From assembly GCA_020851075.1 (NCBI GenBank), contig JADZDL010000232.1:1-64000 (forward strand): a DNA stretch of 64,000 nt, in the 5' to 3' direction. The number at the start of each line of letters is the position of its first letter. The stretch's first letter is position 1. Positions 1-7,716 of this stretch are shown here, piece after piece. Below the pieces are notes generated by a model. It did not search any database. It saw only the letters and a list, made by a program, of their open reading frames with translations, and was not told the DNA's origin. This DNA is from Planctomycetota bacterium (GTDB lineage Bacteria > Planctomycetota > UBA1135 > UBA2386). Both the position numbers and the translations under genes were made by a program.

Positions 1-1406
1 CGATCAAACAGCGCCACGGCCTCGCGCAGCATCTCGGCGGCGACCTGTTGCACCGCCGGCAGGTTGCGTAGACGATCGCGGGCGACCGAAGCCAGCTGGC
101 GCTCGATGGTGTCCACGCTCACCGCCACGCTGGCATCCGCACGCCTGGCCTCCTTGGCCGCACGCTGGGCCTCGATCGCTAGCTCCGCATTGGCGCGGCT
201 CTGCTGCCACAACAGCGCACTCGGCAACACCACGAGGAAGACCAGGAGCGCCACCGCGCCCGTGGCGAGGGCCCGATGGCGCTGCGCAAACCGCTTGGAG
301 CGCACGAGCCACGGCACCGCCCGCGCGCGAATGGGTCGCCCTTCGAGCACGGCCTGCAGGTCGTCGGCCAGCGCTTCCGCGCTCGGATACCGGCGTTGGC
401 GATCGACGTCCATTGCGGTGTCAATCACGAGCCGCAGCTCGGGCGGCAGCTCCGAATCGCGCAGTGGCTGCCGTTGGCCAGCCAGGATTCGCCCGCGCAG
501 AGCCTCCGCATCGAGAATCCACACCGGCGGCTCGAGGCCAAGCAGGCTGTGCAGGATCGCCCCGAGCCCATAGACGTCGGTGCGTTCGTCGGCAGGTTCG
601 CCGCGCACCTGCTCGGGAGCCATGTAGGCCGGCGAACCCGCCTGCGACCCCGTCTGCGTGAACTTCGCCGCGCCGCGCGCCTGCGCGAGACCGAAGTCCA
701 GGACGATCGCGCGCCCATCCGCCGAGACCATCAGGTTGGATGGCTTGAGGTCGCGATGCAGCACACCCCGAACGTGCGCATGCTGGATGCCGAGCGCCGC
801 CTTGCGCACGAGGCGCACGACCGCCTGCCAGTAGCTCCCGGCAAACGTGCCATCGGGGTCGGACGCCGCCGCGGACCGTTCGCTCCCGAGCGCCGCTCGC
901 AGCTGCGCCCCGGCGGCCGGCGGGGCCACCCCGGCAGCAAGGCGCTTGATGAGCACCTCGGCGCTGCAACCCGGCAACAACGGCATCGCATAGTAGGGAA
1001 TGCCCTCCGCAAGGCCGGTGGCGAGGATCGGCACGATGGCCGGATGCTCGAGGCGAGCCACCGCGTCGATCTCCCGACGGAACCGTTCGCGCGCGCCTTC
1101 GAAGAACAGCAACTCCGGCCGCACGACCTTGAGCGCCACCTGGCGCCCCAACGACACCTGTTCGGCCGCGTAGACGAGGCCCATGCCCCCCGCCCCCAAC
1201 TGCGCGCCAAGACGGAAGTCGCCGAGCTGCCTCGGCACACCTTCCGCCTGCGGCTTCAGCAACGACGTCGCCGCGAGGTCCGCCAGGGCTTCGCGCAGCC
1301 TGGGCGCCTGGTCCGCATGCGCCGCAAGGAACTGCTCCACGGCCGCTTCCCCCTGGCTATCGAGCAGATCGAGAGCCTCAGCGAGCAGGTCCTCGAGGGC
1401 GGACAC
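1..1406 (-). CDS. Membrane-anchored Ser/Thr protein kinase (C-terminus beyond window)
   Basis: A Hanks-type protein kinase that phosphorylates Ser/Thr on unknown targets; the kinase domain should face the cytoplasm. A short helical N-terminal segment (about residues 1-60) is followed by the glycine loop GAQLGAGGMG (67-76), the ATP-binding lysine in VALKVV (K93), the catalytic loop HRDLKPSN (217-224), DFG (237-239) and APE (263-265). A hydrophobic span at about 380-399 is a transmembrane helix, followed by an Ala/Glu/Arg-rich coiled-coil-like stretch. The reading frame is open at base 1, so the C-terminal part is missing. The start is taken as GTG at 1406; an in-frame TTG lies at 1454 and a stop lies just above it. 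It is divergent from an ECF sigma gene with 87 bases between them, a pairing common in planctomycetes. All kinase core residues are present, so it should be active. The product is certain at family level and its substrate is unknown. Confidence 0.9.
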   Translation of the reverse strand, partial: MSALEDLLAEALDLLDSQGEAAVEQFLAAHADQAPRLREALADLAATSLLKPQAEGVPRQLGDFRLGAQLGAGGMGLVYAAEQVSLGRQVALKVVRPELLFFEGARERFRREIDAVARLEHPAIVPILATGLAEGIPYYAMPLLPGCSAEVLIKRLAAGVAPPAAGAQLRAALGSERSAAASDPDGTFAGSYWQAVVRLVRKAALGIQHAHVRGVLHRDLKPSNLMVSADGRAIVLDFGLAQARGAAKFTQTGSQAGSPAYMAPEQVRGEPADERTDVYGLGAILHSLLGLEPPVWILDAEALRGRILAGQRQPLRDSELPPELRLVIDTAMDVDRQRRYPSAEALADDLQAVLEGRPIRARAVPWLVRSKRFAQRHRALATGAVALLVFLVVLPSALLWQQSRANAELAIEAQRAAKEARRADASVAVSVDTIERQLASVARDRLRNLPAVQQVAAEMLREAVALFD

Positions 1407-1493
1407 GGGCGACGAACGATCGGCGCCGGCAGGATTTTGGTCGCTTGAATTCAAACGCGCACTCTGGGATCGGCCATACTACCCGGGGATCGC

Positions 1494-2150
1494 ATGAGCG
1501 AATCAAGTCAGCCCCTTGTCACACAGGCCAAAGCGGAAAACCGCGCCGCCATCGAAGAGCTGCTGATCCGGCACCTGCCCGGCCTGCGCGGCTGGTTGCG
1601 GCTGCGGATGGGGGCCCAATTGCGCGCCCGGGAGACCCCCGAGGACCTCGTCCAATCGCTCGCTCGCGAAGTGCTTGCTGACCTCAGCCAGTTTGAATGG
1701 CGCGGCGAAGCAGCGTTCCGCCATTGGCTCTTCCTGCAGGCGCAGCGCAAGCTCATCGACAAAGCCCGCTTCGTGGGCGCCGAGTGCCGCGACCCGGCGC
1801 GCGAACGCGACCTGCAAGGCTCGAGCAGCCGGGAGCTCGGTTCGGCCTACGCGACGTTCTGCACCCCGAGCGGCGAATCGGCGAGCCGCGAAGAGCTGCT
1901 GCGCATCGAAACGGCCTTTGCCGAACTACCCGAGGACTACCGGGAGGCGATCTCGCTGCAGCGCCTGTGCGGCATGGAATACGCCGAGATCGCGGCCCGC
2001 ATGGACCGCAGCGAAGGCGCCGTGCGCAACCTCGTGCACCGCGGCCTGTCCAGGCTGGCGCTGCGATTGGGCGAGCTGCGTCGCTCGGAACCGGGTGCCT
2101 CGGAATCGGGGTCCTCGAAACCGGGGGCCTCGAAACCGGGGGCAATGTAG
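1494..2150 (+). CDS. ECF-type RNA polymerase sigma factor (planctomycete kinase-linked type)
   Basis: A 218-residue sigma-70 family factor that would direct RNA polymerase to a special promoter set. Region 2 is seen around residues 35-90 (TPEDLVQSL followed by a segment with WLFLQAQRKLIDKAR). Region 4 with its helix-turn-helix lies around 145-185 (YREAISLQRLCGMEYAEIAA, then SEGAVRNLVHRGLSRL). It is divergent from the Ser/Thr kinase gene that starts at 1406, which suggests that the kinase and sigma factor share a signalling circuit; this is inference. The extreme C-terminus is a low-complexity tail of S-[EK]-[PS]-G-[AS] pentapeptides encoded by a 15-base tandem repeat, outside the conserved domain. 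ATG at 1494 is the start that keeps the normal N-terminal length. Confidence 0.88.
   Translation: MSESSQPLVTQAKAENRAAIEELLIRHLPGLRGWLRLRMGAQLRARETPEDLVQSLAREVLADLSQFEWRGEAAFRHWLFLQAQRKLIDKARFVGAECRDPARERDLQGSSSRELGSAYATFCTPSGESASREELLRIETAFAELPEDYREAISLQRLCGMEYAEIAARMDRSEGAVRNLVHRGLSRLALRLGELRRSEPGASESGSSKPGASKPGAM
2085..2144 (+). repeat. Four tandem 15-base repeats in the sigma-factor C-terminus
   Basis: Four consecutive imperfect 15-mers (starting at 2085, 2100, 2115 and 2130, each beginning TCG[GA]AA) encode four SEPGA/SKPGA-like pentapeptides. Copies 3 and 4 differ only at their last base. Copy-number change would keep the reading frame and only alter tail length. Confidence 0.9.
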
Positions 2151-2291
2151 CCTGGCGGGCGCGCGGCCGAGGCGTGGCCCCAGGTGGCCAACCGGCCATG
2201 TCGTTGCCCCTACCACACCAATGCGGTCGGCAGTAGCCGCAACTCGGCTGTCCCCGTCGTTCGCACGGCGGAGAATGGGCGCCATACTTCC

Positions 2292-3824
2292 ATGATGCAC
2301 CCTGCGATCCGCCGGAGCTTCCTCCCCGCCACCCTCACCCTGTGCCTGATCGGCACCACCACCGCCCAGAACCTGTCGCTCGACAAGTCGGGTGGCGCCG
2401 TTGGCGGCACCGTCACGCTGAACGCGCACGGCAATGCCAACGAGCCGTACGTGTTCCTGTTCGACTTCCAGGAGCAATCGACGCCGATCCCGGCGCTCGG
2501 CATCACGCTCGACATCACGGACACGTTTGCGGGCAACTCGTTCTCCCTGCCGGGTTTCTTCGGCTACATGACCGGCACCGGCACCGCCACCGCCTCGCTC
2601 CTGCTGCCGAACGATCCGGGCCTCGAAGGCCTCGTGATCTCGCTGCAGGCAGTCGCGGGCAACGGTCCCTTCCGCGTCTCCAACCTCGCGCGCCTCACGC
2701 CGCAGCGCAGTGGCACCTTCCTGCCGCCACTCAACCAACCGCCCGTCCTCATCGCAGGCGGCACGGCGAGCGCCGCGAACGCCAACGGCGAACTGCTGTT
2801 TGCGGGTGGTTCCGGCCCGGTCGCGCAGGTCTACCAATCGCGCACGGAAGAATGGGTGACGGCGGGCGCCACGTTTGGCGTCGGCATCCTCTCGCAATCG
2901 ACGGCGCTGCAGGACGGCCGGATCCTGTTCACGGGTGGTCTCGACCTCGCGACCGGCCAACCGACCACGGGCGCGGCCCTCTATGACCCGGTCGCCCAGA
3001 CCACGACCAACCTCCCGATGGCGTTCCCGCGCGCGGGCCACGGCGCGTCGCTGATGGGCAACGGCAAGGTCCTCGTCACCGGCGGCCTCGCCGCGTTCGA
3101 CCTGCAGAACCCACTCTCGCTGTTCACGGGCATCCAGGTGACGACCGAGGTCTTCGACCCGGCGACGGGCGCGTTCACGGCGGGCCCGAACATGCTCGAA
3201 GCGCGCGCGCTGCACACGTCGACGACGCTGACCAATGGCCAGGTGCTGATCGCGGGTGGCATCTCGCTGATCCCGATCATCAACATCCCGACGGTGTCGG
3301 CCACCGCCTACAAGTTCAACTTCGCGAACAACAGCTTCGGCCTGCCCGCGTTCTTCTCGGGCGGACGCTTCCTGCACAGCGCCGCGCCGCTCAGCAACGG
3401 CAAGGTGCTGCTCGTCGGCGGCCTCACGCTCGACCTTACGACGTTCCTGCAGACGCTCAATATCCAGGATCTCATCATCGGCACGCGCACGGACGGTCAG
3501 GTCTACACGGCCTCGCAGTTCGGCTTTGGCACGTTCGCAACCGTGAACGGCATGCAGGAAGGTCGCGCCGGTGCGGCCGTGGCGCCACTGCCGAACGGCG
3601 GCGCGCTCGTTGCCGGTGGCTTCTCGGTCACGATCGACCCGGTGACCTCGACGTTTGCGCTCGGCGCGACCGCCAGCGCGGACGTGCTCGCCACGACGCA
3701 GAACGCGTTCTCGCCGACCGGCTCGATGGCGCAGACGCGCCTGTTCCCGACCACGGTGAGCCTGCCGGACGGCACGATCATGATCGTCGGCGGTGGTGCG
3801 GGCGCGGAGATCTACCAGCAGTGA
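2292..3824 (+). CDS. Secreted kelch-like repeat protein with N-terminal beta module
   Basis: A 510-residue exported protein. The N-terminus (MMHPAIRRSF, then a hydrophobic stretch ending TTAQ) is a signal peptide. Residues about 25-135 form a module whose segment LPNDPGLEGLVISLQAVAG closely matches the C-terminal module of the CotH protein ending at 31140. After it come kelch-type beta-propeller blades, recognisable by repeated G-[KR]-[IV]-L-[FV]-[TAV]-GG segments such as GRILFTGG, GKVLVTGG, GQVLIAGG and GKVLLVGG. Kelch propellers bind proteins or sugars; no catalytic residues are visible. The start is the ATG at 2292 because the signal peptide begins there, although the frame is open further upstream. 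The ligand is unknown. Confidence 0.85.
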   Translation: MMHPAIRRSFLPATLTLCLIGTTTAQNLSLDKSGGAVGGTVTLNAHGNANEPYVFLFDFQEQSTPIPALGITLDITDTFAGNSFSLPGFFGYMTGTGTATASLLLPNDPGLEGLVISLQAVAGNGPFRVSNLARLTPQRSGTFLPPLNQPPVLIAGGTASAANANGELLFAGGSGPVAQVYQSRTEEWVTAGATFGVGILSQSTALQDGRILFTGGLDLATGQPTTGAALYDPVAQTTTNLPMAFPRAGHGASLMGNGKVLVTGGLAAFDLQNPLSLFTGIQVTTEVFDPATGAFTAGPNMLEARALHTSTTLTNGQVLIAGGISLIPIINIPTVSATAYKFNFANNSFGLPAFFSGGRFLHSAAPLSNGKVLLVGGLTLDLTTFLQTLNIQDLIIGTRTDGQVYTASQFGFGTFATVNGMQEGRAGAAVAPLPNGGALVAGGFSVTIDPVTSTFALGATASADVLATTQNAFSPTGSMAQTRLFPTTVSLPDGTIMIVGGGAGAEIYQQ

Positions 3825-4005
3825 GCTCGCGGTAGTGCTCTAGCGGTCGCGATCCTGGCGTAAGGTCATCACTGCGTTGCCGAATCACCAGGATGCGGCT
3901 GCGTTCCTTCGGGCGGACACGCGACGCTAGCGAACGCCACCGTCGATGCATCCTCTCAGCACGGCACCAACCAAAGGGCTGGTTCCGGCGATCCCGGTGA
4001 TGGGC

Positions 4006-4905
4006 CTACGGTCTGCGCAACTTCATCGCAGCCCGATCAATGACCGTACCATTGGGTGGCTGCATGTTCAGAAAACTCGCGGTCCGCAGACCCATCACAT
4101 GCTCGCTGATCTCACCGCGCGACCGGGCACTGACGGCTGCATTGATTGCATCCTGAGCTCGCACCATTTCTCCAATGCGCTGAGTCCTTACATCAAGCGG
4201 CTGAGCATTGAAGGTCAAGATGACCAAGTCGATCCGCACGTCCGCCGCGTCTTGCCTCATGCGTACCGCCAACTCAAGTTCGCTGCCCGGCGTCACCCTG
4301 ATCGGAAAGAGCACCCCGACCGGACGACTATCCACCGTGGCAGCGTTAAACAGGATCATCGGGTTCATGTCGGTCGGCATCGTCTTGGGGATTGCGACCG
4401 GATCGGTTGTCAGGTAGCCATCCGACTCCATCATCTTCATAGCTTCTTGGTACTTTAGGATATCGACGAGGAGGCGATGCATCTTCTCGCTGTCCTTTGA
4501 CTCATCCAGCGCACTGATATCCTTGAATGCTCCTTCGAATTCCTTCTTCAGACGCGCTGCTACAGCTTGTTTTTCAATACTATTCAACCCGCCATAATCG
4601 ACCAACCCAAGCTCTGCGGCCAGCCGAGCGCGCTCGTTCTCACCGCTTGCTCGCGGCCTCCCCTCTGGTACTGGAGCCTCGCGCATCGGCTTCTGCGGAT
4701 CCATCACCGCGTTTTGCTGTTGAATACGCTCCGGAGCCGCGGTAGCGGCACTTCGATCCCTCGCTGGGTCCCCGTTCACACCACCTGCCCCAGGCAACGC
4801 AGTGGAACCCCACCCCCTGATGAGGAGCACCAAAACCGCCGACAAGATGACGCCCAGGGCCACGAGAATACCCTTGGTGAAGGCTGGCACGTTACTATTG
4901 GTCAT
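4006..4905 (-). CDS. Membrane-anchored protein of unknown function
   Basis: A 299-residue protein that I do not recognise. A single transmembrane helix lies at about residues 10-30 (ILVALGVILSAVLVLLI). It is followed by a Pro/Ala/Glu-rich linker to about residue 95, a predicted alpha-helical region (about 95-155, rich in Glu, Lys and Ala) and a mixed C-terminal domain. The topology suggests an inner-membrane anchor with a large periplasmic or cytoplasmic domain. The start is ATG 4905; the frame is open 44 codons further up but those overlap the upstream gene. It begins 16 bases after the stop of the cysteine-rich exported protein, so the two are probably co-transcribed. By eye, third codon positions are richer in A/T than in neighbouring genes. 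Confidence 0.7.
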   Translation of the reverse strand: MTNSNVPAFTKGILVALGVILSAVLVLLIRGWGSTALPGAGGVNGDPARDRSAATAAPERIQQQNAVMDPQKPMREAPVPEGRPRASGENERARLAAELGLVDYGGLNSIEKQAVAARLKKEFEGAFKDISALDESKDSEKMHRLLVDILKYQEAMKMMESDGYLTTDPVAIPKTMPTDMNPMILFNAATVDSRPVGVLFPIRVTPGSELELAVRMRQDAADVRIDLVILTFNAQPLDVRTQRIGEMVRAQDAINAAVSARSRGEISEHVMGLRTASFLNMQPPNGTVIDRAAMKLRRP

Positions 4906-4921
4906 TATTGCAACTCGCAAA

Positions 4922-5431
4922 CTAACAACCGCCACATGAACTCGTGAGATTGGCCTGCAGGAGATCGTTGCCCAGGTGGCAATGCACCCAAAGCACCGTG
5001 AGGGCCGACCCACCGCAGCCGGGCGTGGCACCACCAATCGACAGGTTCACCGTCGCTGGAGGCAAGGCGAGAACCTGCCCGGCCTGCCCAGTTGCATCGA
5101 CATCGATATCCCCAATGCAACAGCTCTGCCCAGGACAGACATTCCGCGAAATCTTGAGATCATAGAGGGTACCCTTGCATGAAATGGGACAGCCGAAACT
5201 GGCACCTGCAGTGATCCCTGTCACGGTTACATCGATGCAATTTCCGCCACTAGGACAGAGTATATTGAATACGGGAAACGTGAGCGACTCAGTGAGCGCA
5301 CACGTGGCATAGACGCCTTCCAGATTGGCAGCCGGTGCAGGCAAGGCTACACTCGCGTGCGAGTTCGTCGGCATCATCACCGGCGCAAAAATTGCGGCCG
5401 CCAAGAGCGCTGATAGCAACGGATTGATCAT
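4922..5431 (-). CDS. Small cysteine-rich exported protein
   Basis: A 169-residue protein of unknown function. The N-terminus MINPLLSALLAAAIFAPVMM is a signal peptide with likely cleavage near SHA-SVA. The mature part has 12 cysteines, several in close pairs (QSCCIGD and the C-terminal SSCGGC), so a disulfide-stabilised extracellular fold is likely. The start ATG 5431 is supported by a good Shine-Dalgarno sequence, AGGAGA, a few bases upstream. It lies between a sigma-like gene upstream and a membrane-anchored protein downstream on the same strand. No homologous family was recognised. Confidence 0.75.
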   Translation of the reverse strand: MINPLLSALLAAAIFAPVMMPTNSHASVALPAPAANLEGVYATCALTESLTFPVFNILCPSGGNCIDVTVTGITAGASFGCPISCKGTLYDLKISRNVCPGQSCCIGDIDVDATGQAGQVLALPPATVNLSIGGATPGCGGSALTVLWVHCHLGNDLLQANLTSSCGGC

Positions 5432-5579
5432 GGTGTTCTCCTGTCCTCGGAATGAAAGGGGCGAATGCGGACTCTATAAGCCGCACAAGTGGCAAAGATG
5501 GTTGGACATCTTGCGATGCACACAACACAAAGAAGGCCGAGCGAGGTGCAAACTGACGCCTGCTTTCCCCGTAGATGTC

Positions 5580-6137
5580 TCATCGATCGCTGCGCATCCG
5601 CTTCGCCAACGTGCCAGCCACTCGGTTCAGCACCTTGACTGGTACTCGTAAAGACAGCGCTAGCCCTCGCAAGGTTTCCCCTCGGAAGAGGGCCGCCACT
5701 ATGGCCTTCTGCATGCTCCCACGACACATTCCTTGAGTGCTCGGCAAGACGCGGTCACCAGAATGAGCATCATCAACCTCGACAGCAGGCACCAAGTTCG
5801 GATCCTCAATGCGCTGCTCGCGGTGACGCAGGCGGTTTCGGCGAAAGTCAACGATCACGCCCCGTAGAACTGTAACGGCAAGGGCGACTGGATCGCGAAT
5901 CGCGGCCGACTCAGTGGCGCCAAGAATGCGCTCGTGCACTCGCCTTAGTGTCTCGGCCACGGAATCTTCCCATTCGTTCCCGGCGCCATTCCGCCGACAC
6001 TCGACACGCAGACGATGCCGTAGCGCATTCTGGAACCCCGAATCCCACCAATCCACAGCGGCTTGGGGCTTGGGGCTTGGGGCTTGGGGCTTGGGGCTTG
6101 GGGCTTCCAAAACTCTATCGCGACTCCCTGGGACCAC
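5580..6137 (-). CDS. Divergent ECF sigma-like regulator
   Basis: A 185-residue protein resembling a diverged ECF sigma factor. Residues about 55-110 look like region 2, ending in a basic stretch (FRRNRLRHREQRIED). The C-terminus (about 145-185, GETLRGLALSLRVPVKVLNR) fits a region-4 helix-turn-helix. The assignment rests on this order and length, not on a strong motif. The first 27 codons include a heptanucleotide repeat encoding PSPKPQA copies, in front of the conserved part. A GTG at 6056, just after the repeat, is an alternative start and would bypass it. The gene is 148 bases upstream of the cysteine-rich exported protein and may control that group. Codon use looks less GC-biased than in the flanks. 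Confidence 0.6.
   Translation of the reverse strand: MVPGSRDRVLEAPSPKPQAPSPKPQAAVDWWDSGFQNALRHRLRVECRRNGAGNEWEDSVAETLRRVHERILGATESAAIRDPVALAVTVLRGVIVDFRRNRLRHREQRIEDPNLVPAVEVDDAHSGDRVLPSTQGMCRGSMQKAIVAALFRGETLRGLALSLRVPVKVLNRVAGTLAKRMRSDR
6062..6103 (+). repeat. Perfect heptanucleotide tandem repeat (CTTGGGG x6)
   Basis: Six perfect copies of CTTGGGG followed by a broken seventh (CTTCC). The array lies inside the 5' end of the sigma-like gene on the minus strand. Seven is not a multiple of three, so gain or loss of one copy shifts the frame between ATG 6137 and the conserved region. All three minus-strand frames read through the array without a stop. Confidence 0.95.
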
Positions 6138-6447
6138 GACTTCACGTCCCTTGCACTCAGTCTACGCCAATCGAAGAAGCATCACAAGCCATGCAACTGC
6201 TCATACGCGGTGCAACCATGCAATCCACCGCGGTGAATCCTCGCCGCGTGCGGTGCGTAACCTCGCCCTTGCAAACTGTCGAGACGCAACAACCCAGAGC
6301 CAGCGGGGCGCAAGATGCTTTCTGAGACACTGCGAGCCCGCCAATGGGCGGTCCACTGACATCAGCCCTCATCGCGCGATTCGGACTGCGTGATGGCCGA
6401 CTGAACCAGGCAGCTTGACAACCCGCCAAGCCCAGGAGTCCGGCTTG
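6138..6447. other. Intergenic stretch without a supported gene
   Basis: These 310 bases lie between the start of the sigma-like gene and the stop of the cytochrome lipoprotein gene, both on the minus strand. A 90-codon minus-strand frame exists here but has no domain, no good ribosome binding site and an atypical composition. It should hold the promoter of the sigma-like gene; no convincing -35/-10 pair was picked out. Confidence 0.5.
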
Positions 6448-7671
6448 CTACCCGCGCAGCGTCGACAGATACTCGACGAGATCGATCAGGTCCTGCTGCC
6501 GCAATCCACTCTGCAGGCCGGTCGGCATCGACGACGTCTTCTGCTTCGTGCGCCGCACGATGTCGGCCTTCGGGTAGCGGCTGACCGTGCCGCCGATCGA
6601 CTTGATGGCGACCTCCTGGTCGGTGTCACTCTGCACGATGCCGATCGCGGAGTTGCCGTCGCGCAGTGCGAGCAGCGTGGTCTCGAAGTTGAACTCGACA
6701 CCCGCGTCGGGATACAGGATCGCCAGGTAGAGGCCGTCCTTGCCGAGCTTGTTGCCGATCGCAGCGAGGTTTGGCCCGTAGTCGATGCCTTTGCCACCCA
6801 CCTGGTGGCAGACGAAGCAGAGCGAGCCGAAGATCACTTCGCCGTGCGCGGCGTCGCCCGAACGCGCGGCCAGCTCGGCAATCGGCGGCAACTTCGCGTC
6901 GGCCACCGACGGCGGTGGCAGAGCCCGCTGCACTTCGGCGCGTACCTCGTCCCACGGCGCCTTGGCGAGCACACCCGCCGCCACGTTCTGCAGCTCCGGG
7001 GGCAGGGACTTGTTCTGGTAAAGGGCCAGGATCTGCCGCGTGCCGGTCTCGAACTGGCCGAGCGCCCGCAGCGATTCCTGACGCAGCGACAGGTCGCGCG
7101 AGGCGTCGGTGACGATCGGGGACAGCAGGGCGAGGGCGCGCTGGTCATTGGCATTGCCCAGCACCTGCGCGATGGCCGCCGCGTCAGGGCCCTGCAGCGA
7201 CTTCTGCACCGTCTCCGTGCCGCCGTTGGCCAGCACGAGGCGCATGGCGAGCGCGGCGACCGACTCGGCTGGCTGGGCGATGGCGATCTGCAGAAGCTCC
7301 GCATCGCGGTCCTTCAGCGCGAACGCCTCCACGATCTCGACGAACGTCGCCGTGCCCTGGTTGGCGGCGAGCGCCTTGTCGACCATGGCCTTGGTGTCGG
7401 CATCGGCGCTGAGGTCGGTGCCCTTCAGGCGCAACACGACTTCGGCCAGCATCTTCGCCTTGCGCAATTGCGCCGCGGGCCGCACCGGCGGGCTCGGCGG
7501 GGCCGGGGAAGCCGCGGGCACGGGATCCGTCGGTGCGGCATTGGGAACCGCAGGACCAGGAGCCGGCCCATTCGCAACGCCAGCAGCCGGGGCCATCCCA
7601 GGTCGTGCTTCGGGTTTGCAAGCCGCCAGCACGAAGGCGACTGCGAGATAGCAGGCAAGACGCACGTTCAT
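6448..7671 (-). CDS. Lipoprotein with HEAT-like repeats and C-terminal c-type cytochrome domain
   Basis: A 407-residue exported lipoprotein that binds one haem c. The N-terminus MNVRLACYLAVAFVLAACKP carries a lipobox (LAAC), so it is probably tethered to a membrane. A Pro/Ala-rich linker is followed by an Ala/Leu-rich helical region (about 60-270) that looks like HEAT repeats. A cytochrome c domain then carries the haem motif CFVCH (about 288-292) and GPNLAAIG. The C-terminal part matches the haem-binding domain found at the end of many Planctomycete-Verrucomicrobia dehydrogenases. It starts 45 bases after the stop of the large DUF1080/dehydrogenase gene and is probably co-transcribed; it would take electrons from that protein (inference). 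Confidence 0.88.
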   Translation of the reverse strand: MNVRLACYLAVAFVLAACKPEARPGMAPAAGVANGPAPGPAVPNAAPTDPVPAASPAPPSPPVRPAAQLRKAKMLAEVVLRLKGTDLSADADTKAMVDKALAANQGTATFVEIVEAFALKDRDAELLQIAIAQPAESVAALAMRLVLANGGTETVQKSLQGPDAAAIAQVLGNANDQRALALLSPIVTDASRDLSLRQESLRALGQFETGTRQILALYQNKSLPPELQNVAAGVLAKAPWDEVRAEVQRALPPPSVADAKLPPIAELAARSGDAAHGEVIFGSLCFVCHQVGGKGIDYGPNLAAIGNKLGKDGLYLAILYPDAGVEFNFETTLLALRDGNSAIGIVQSDTDQEVAIKSIGGTVSRYPKADIVRRTKQKTSSMPTGLQSGLRQQDLIDLVEYLSTLRG

Positions 7672-7716
7672 CGTCGTTCTCGTTCTCGAACGGGCAGTAG
7701 CAGGTGAGCGCTCCTG

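Noticed and set aside
6157-6429. 90-codon minus-strand frame in the 310-base spacer
   Set aside because: No homology to anything recognised, no ribosome binding site, and it would overlap the likely promoter of the sigma-like gene.
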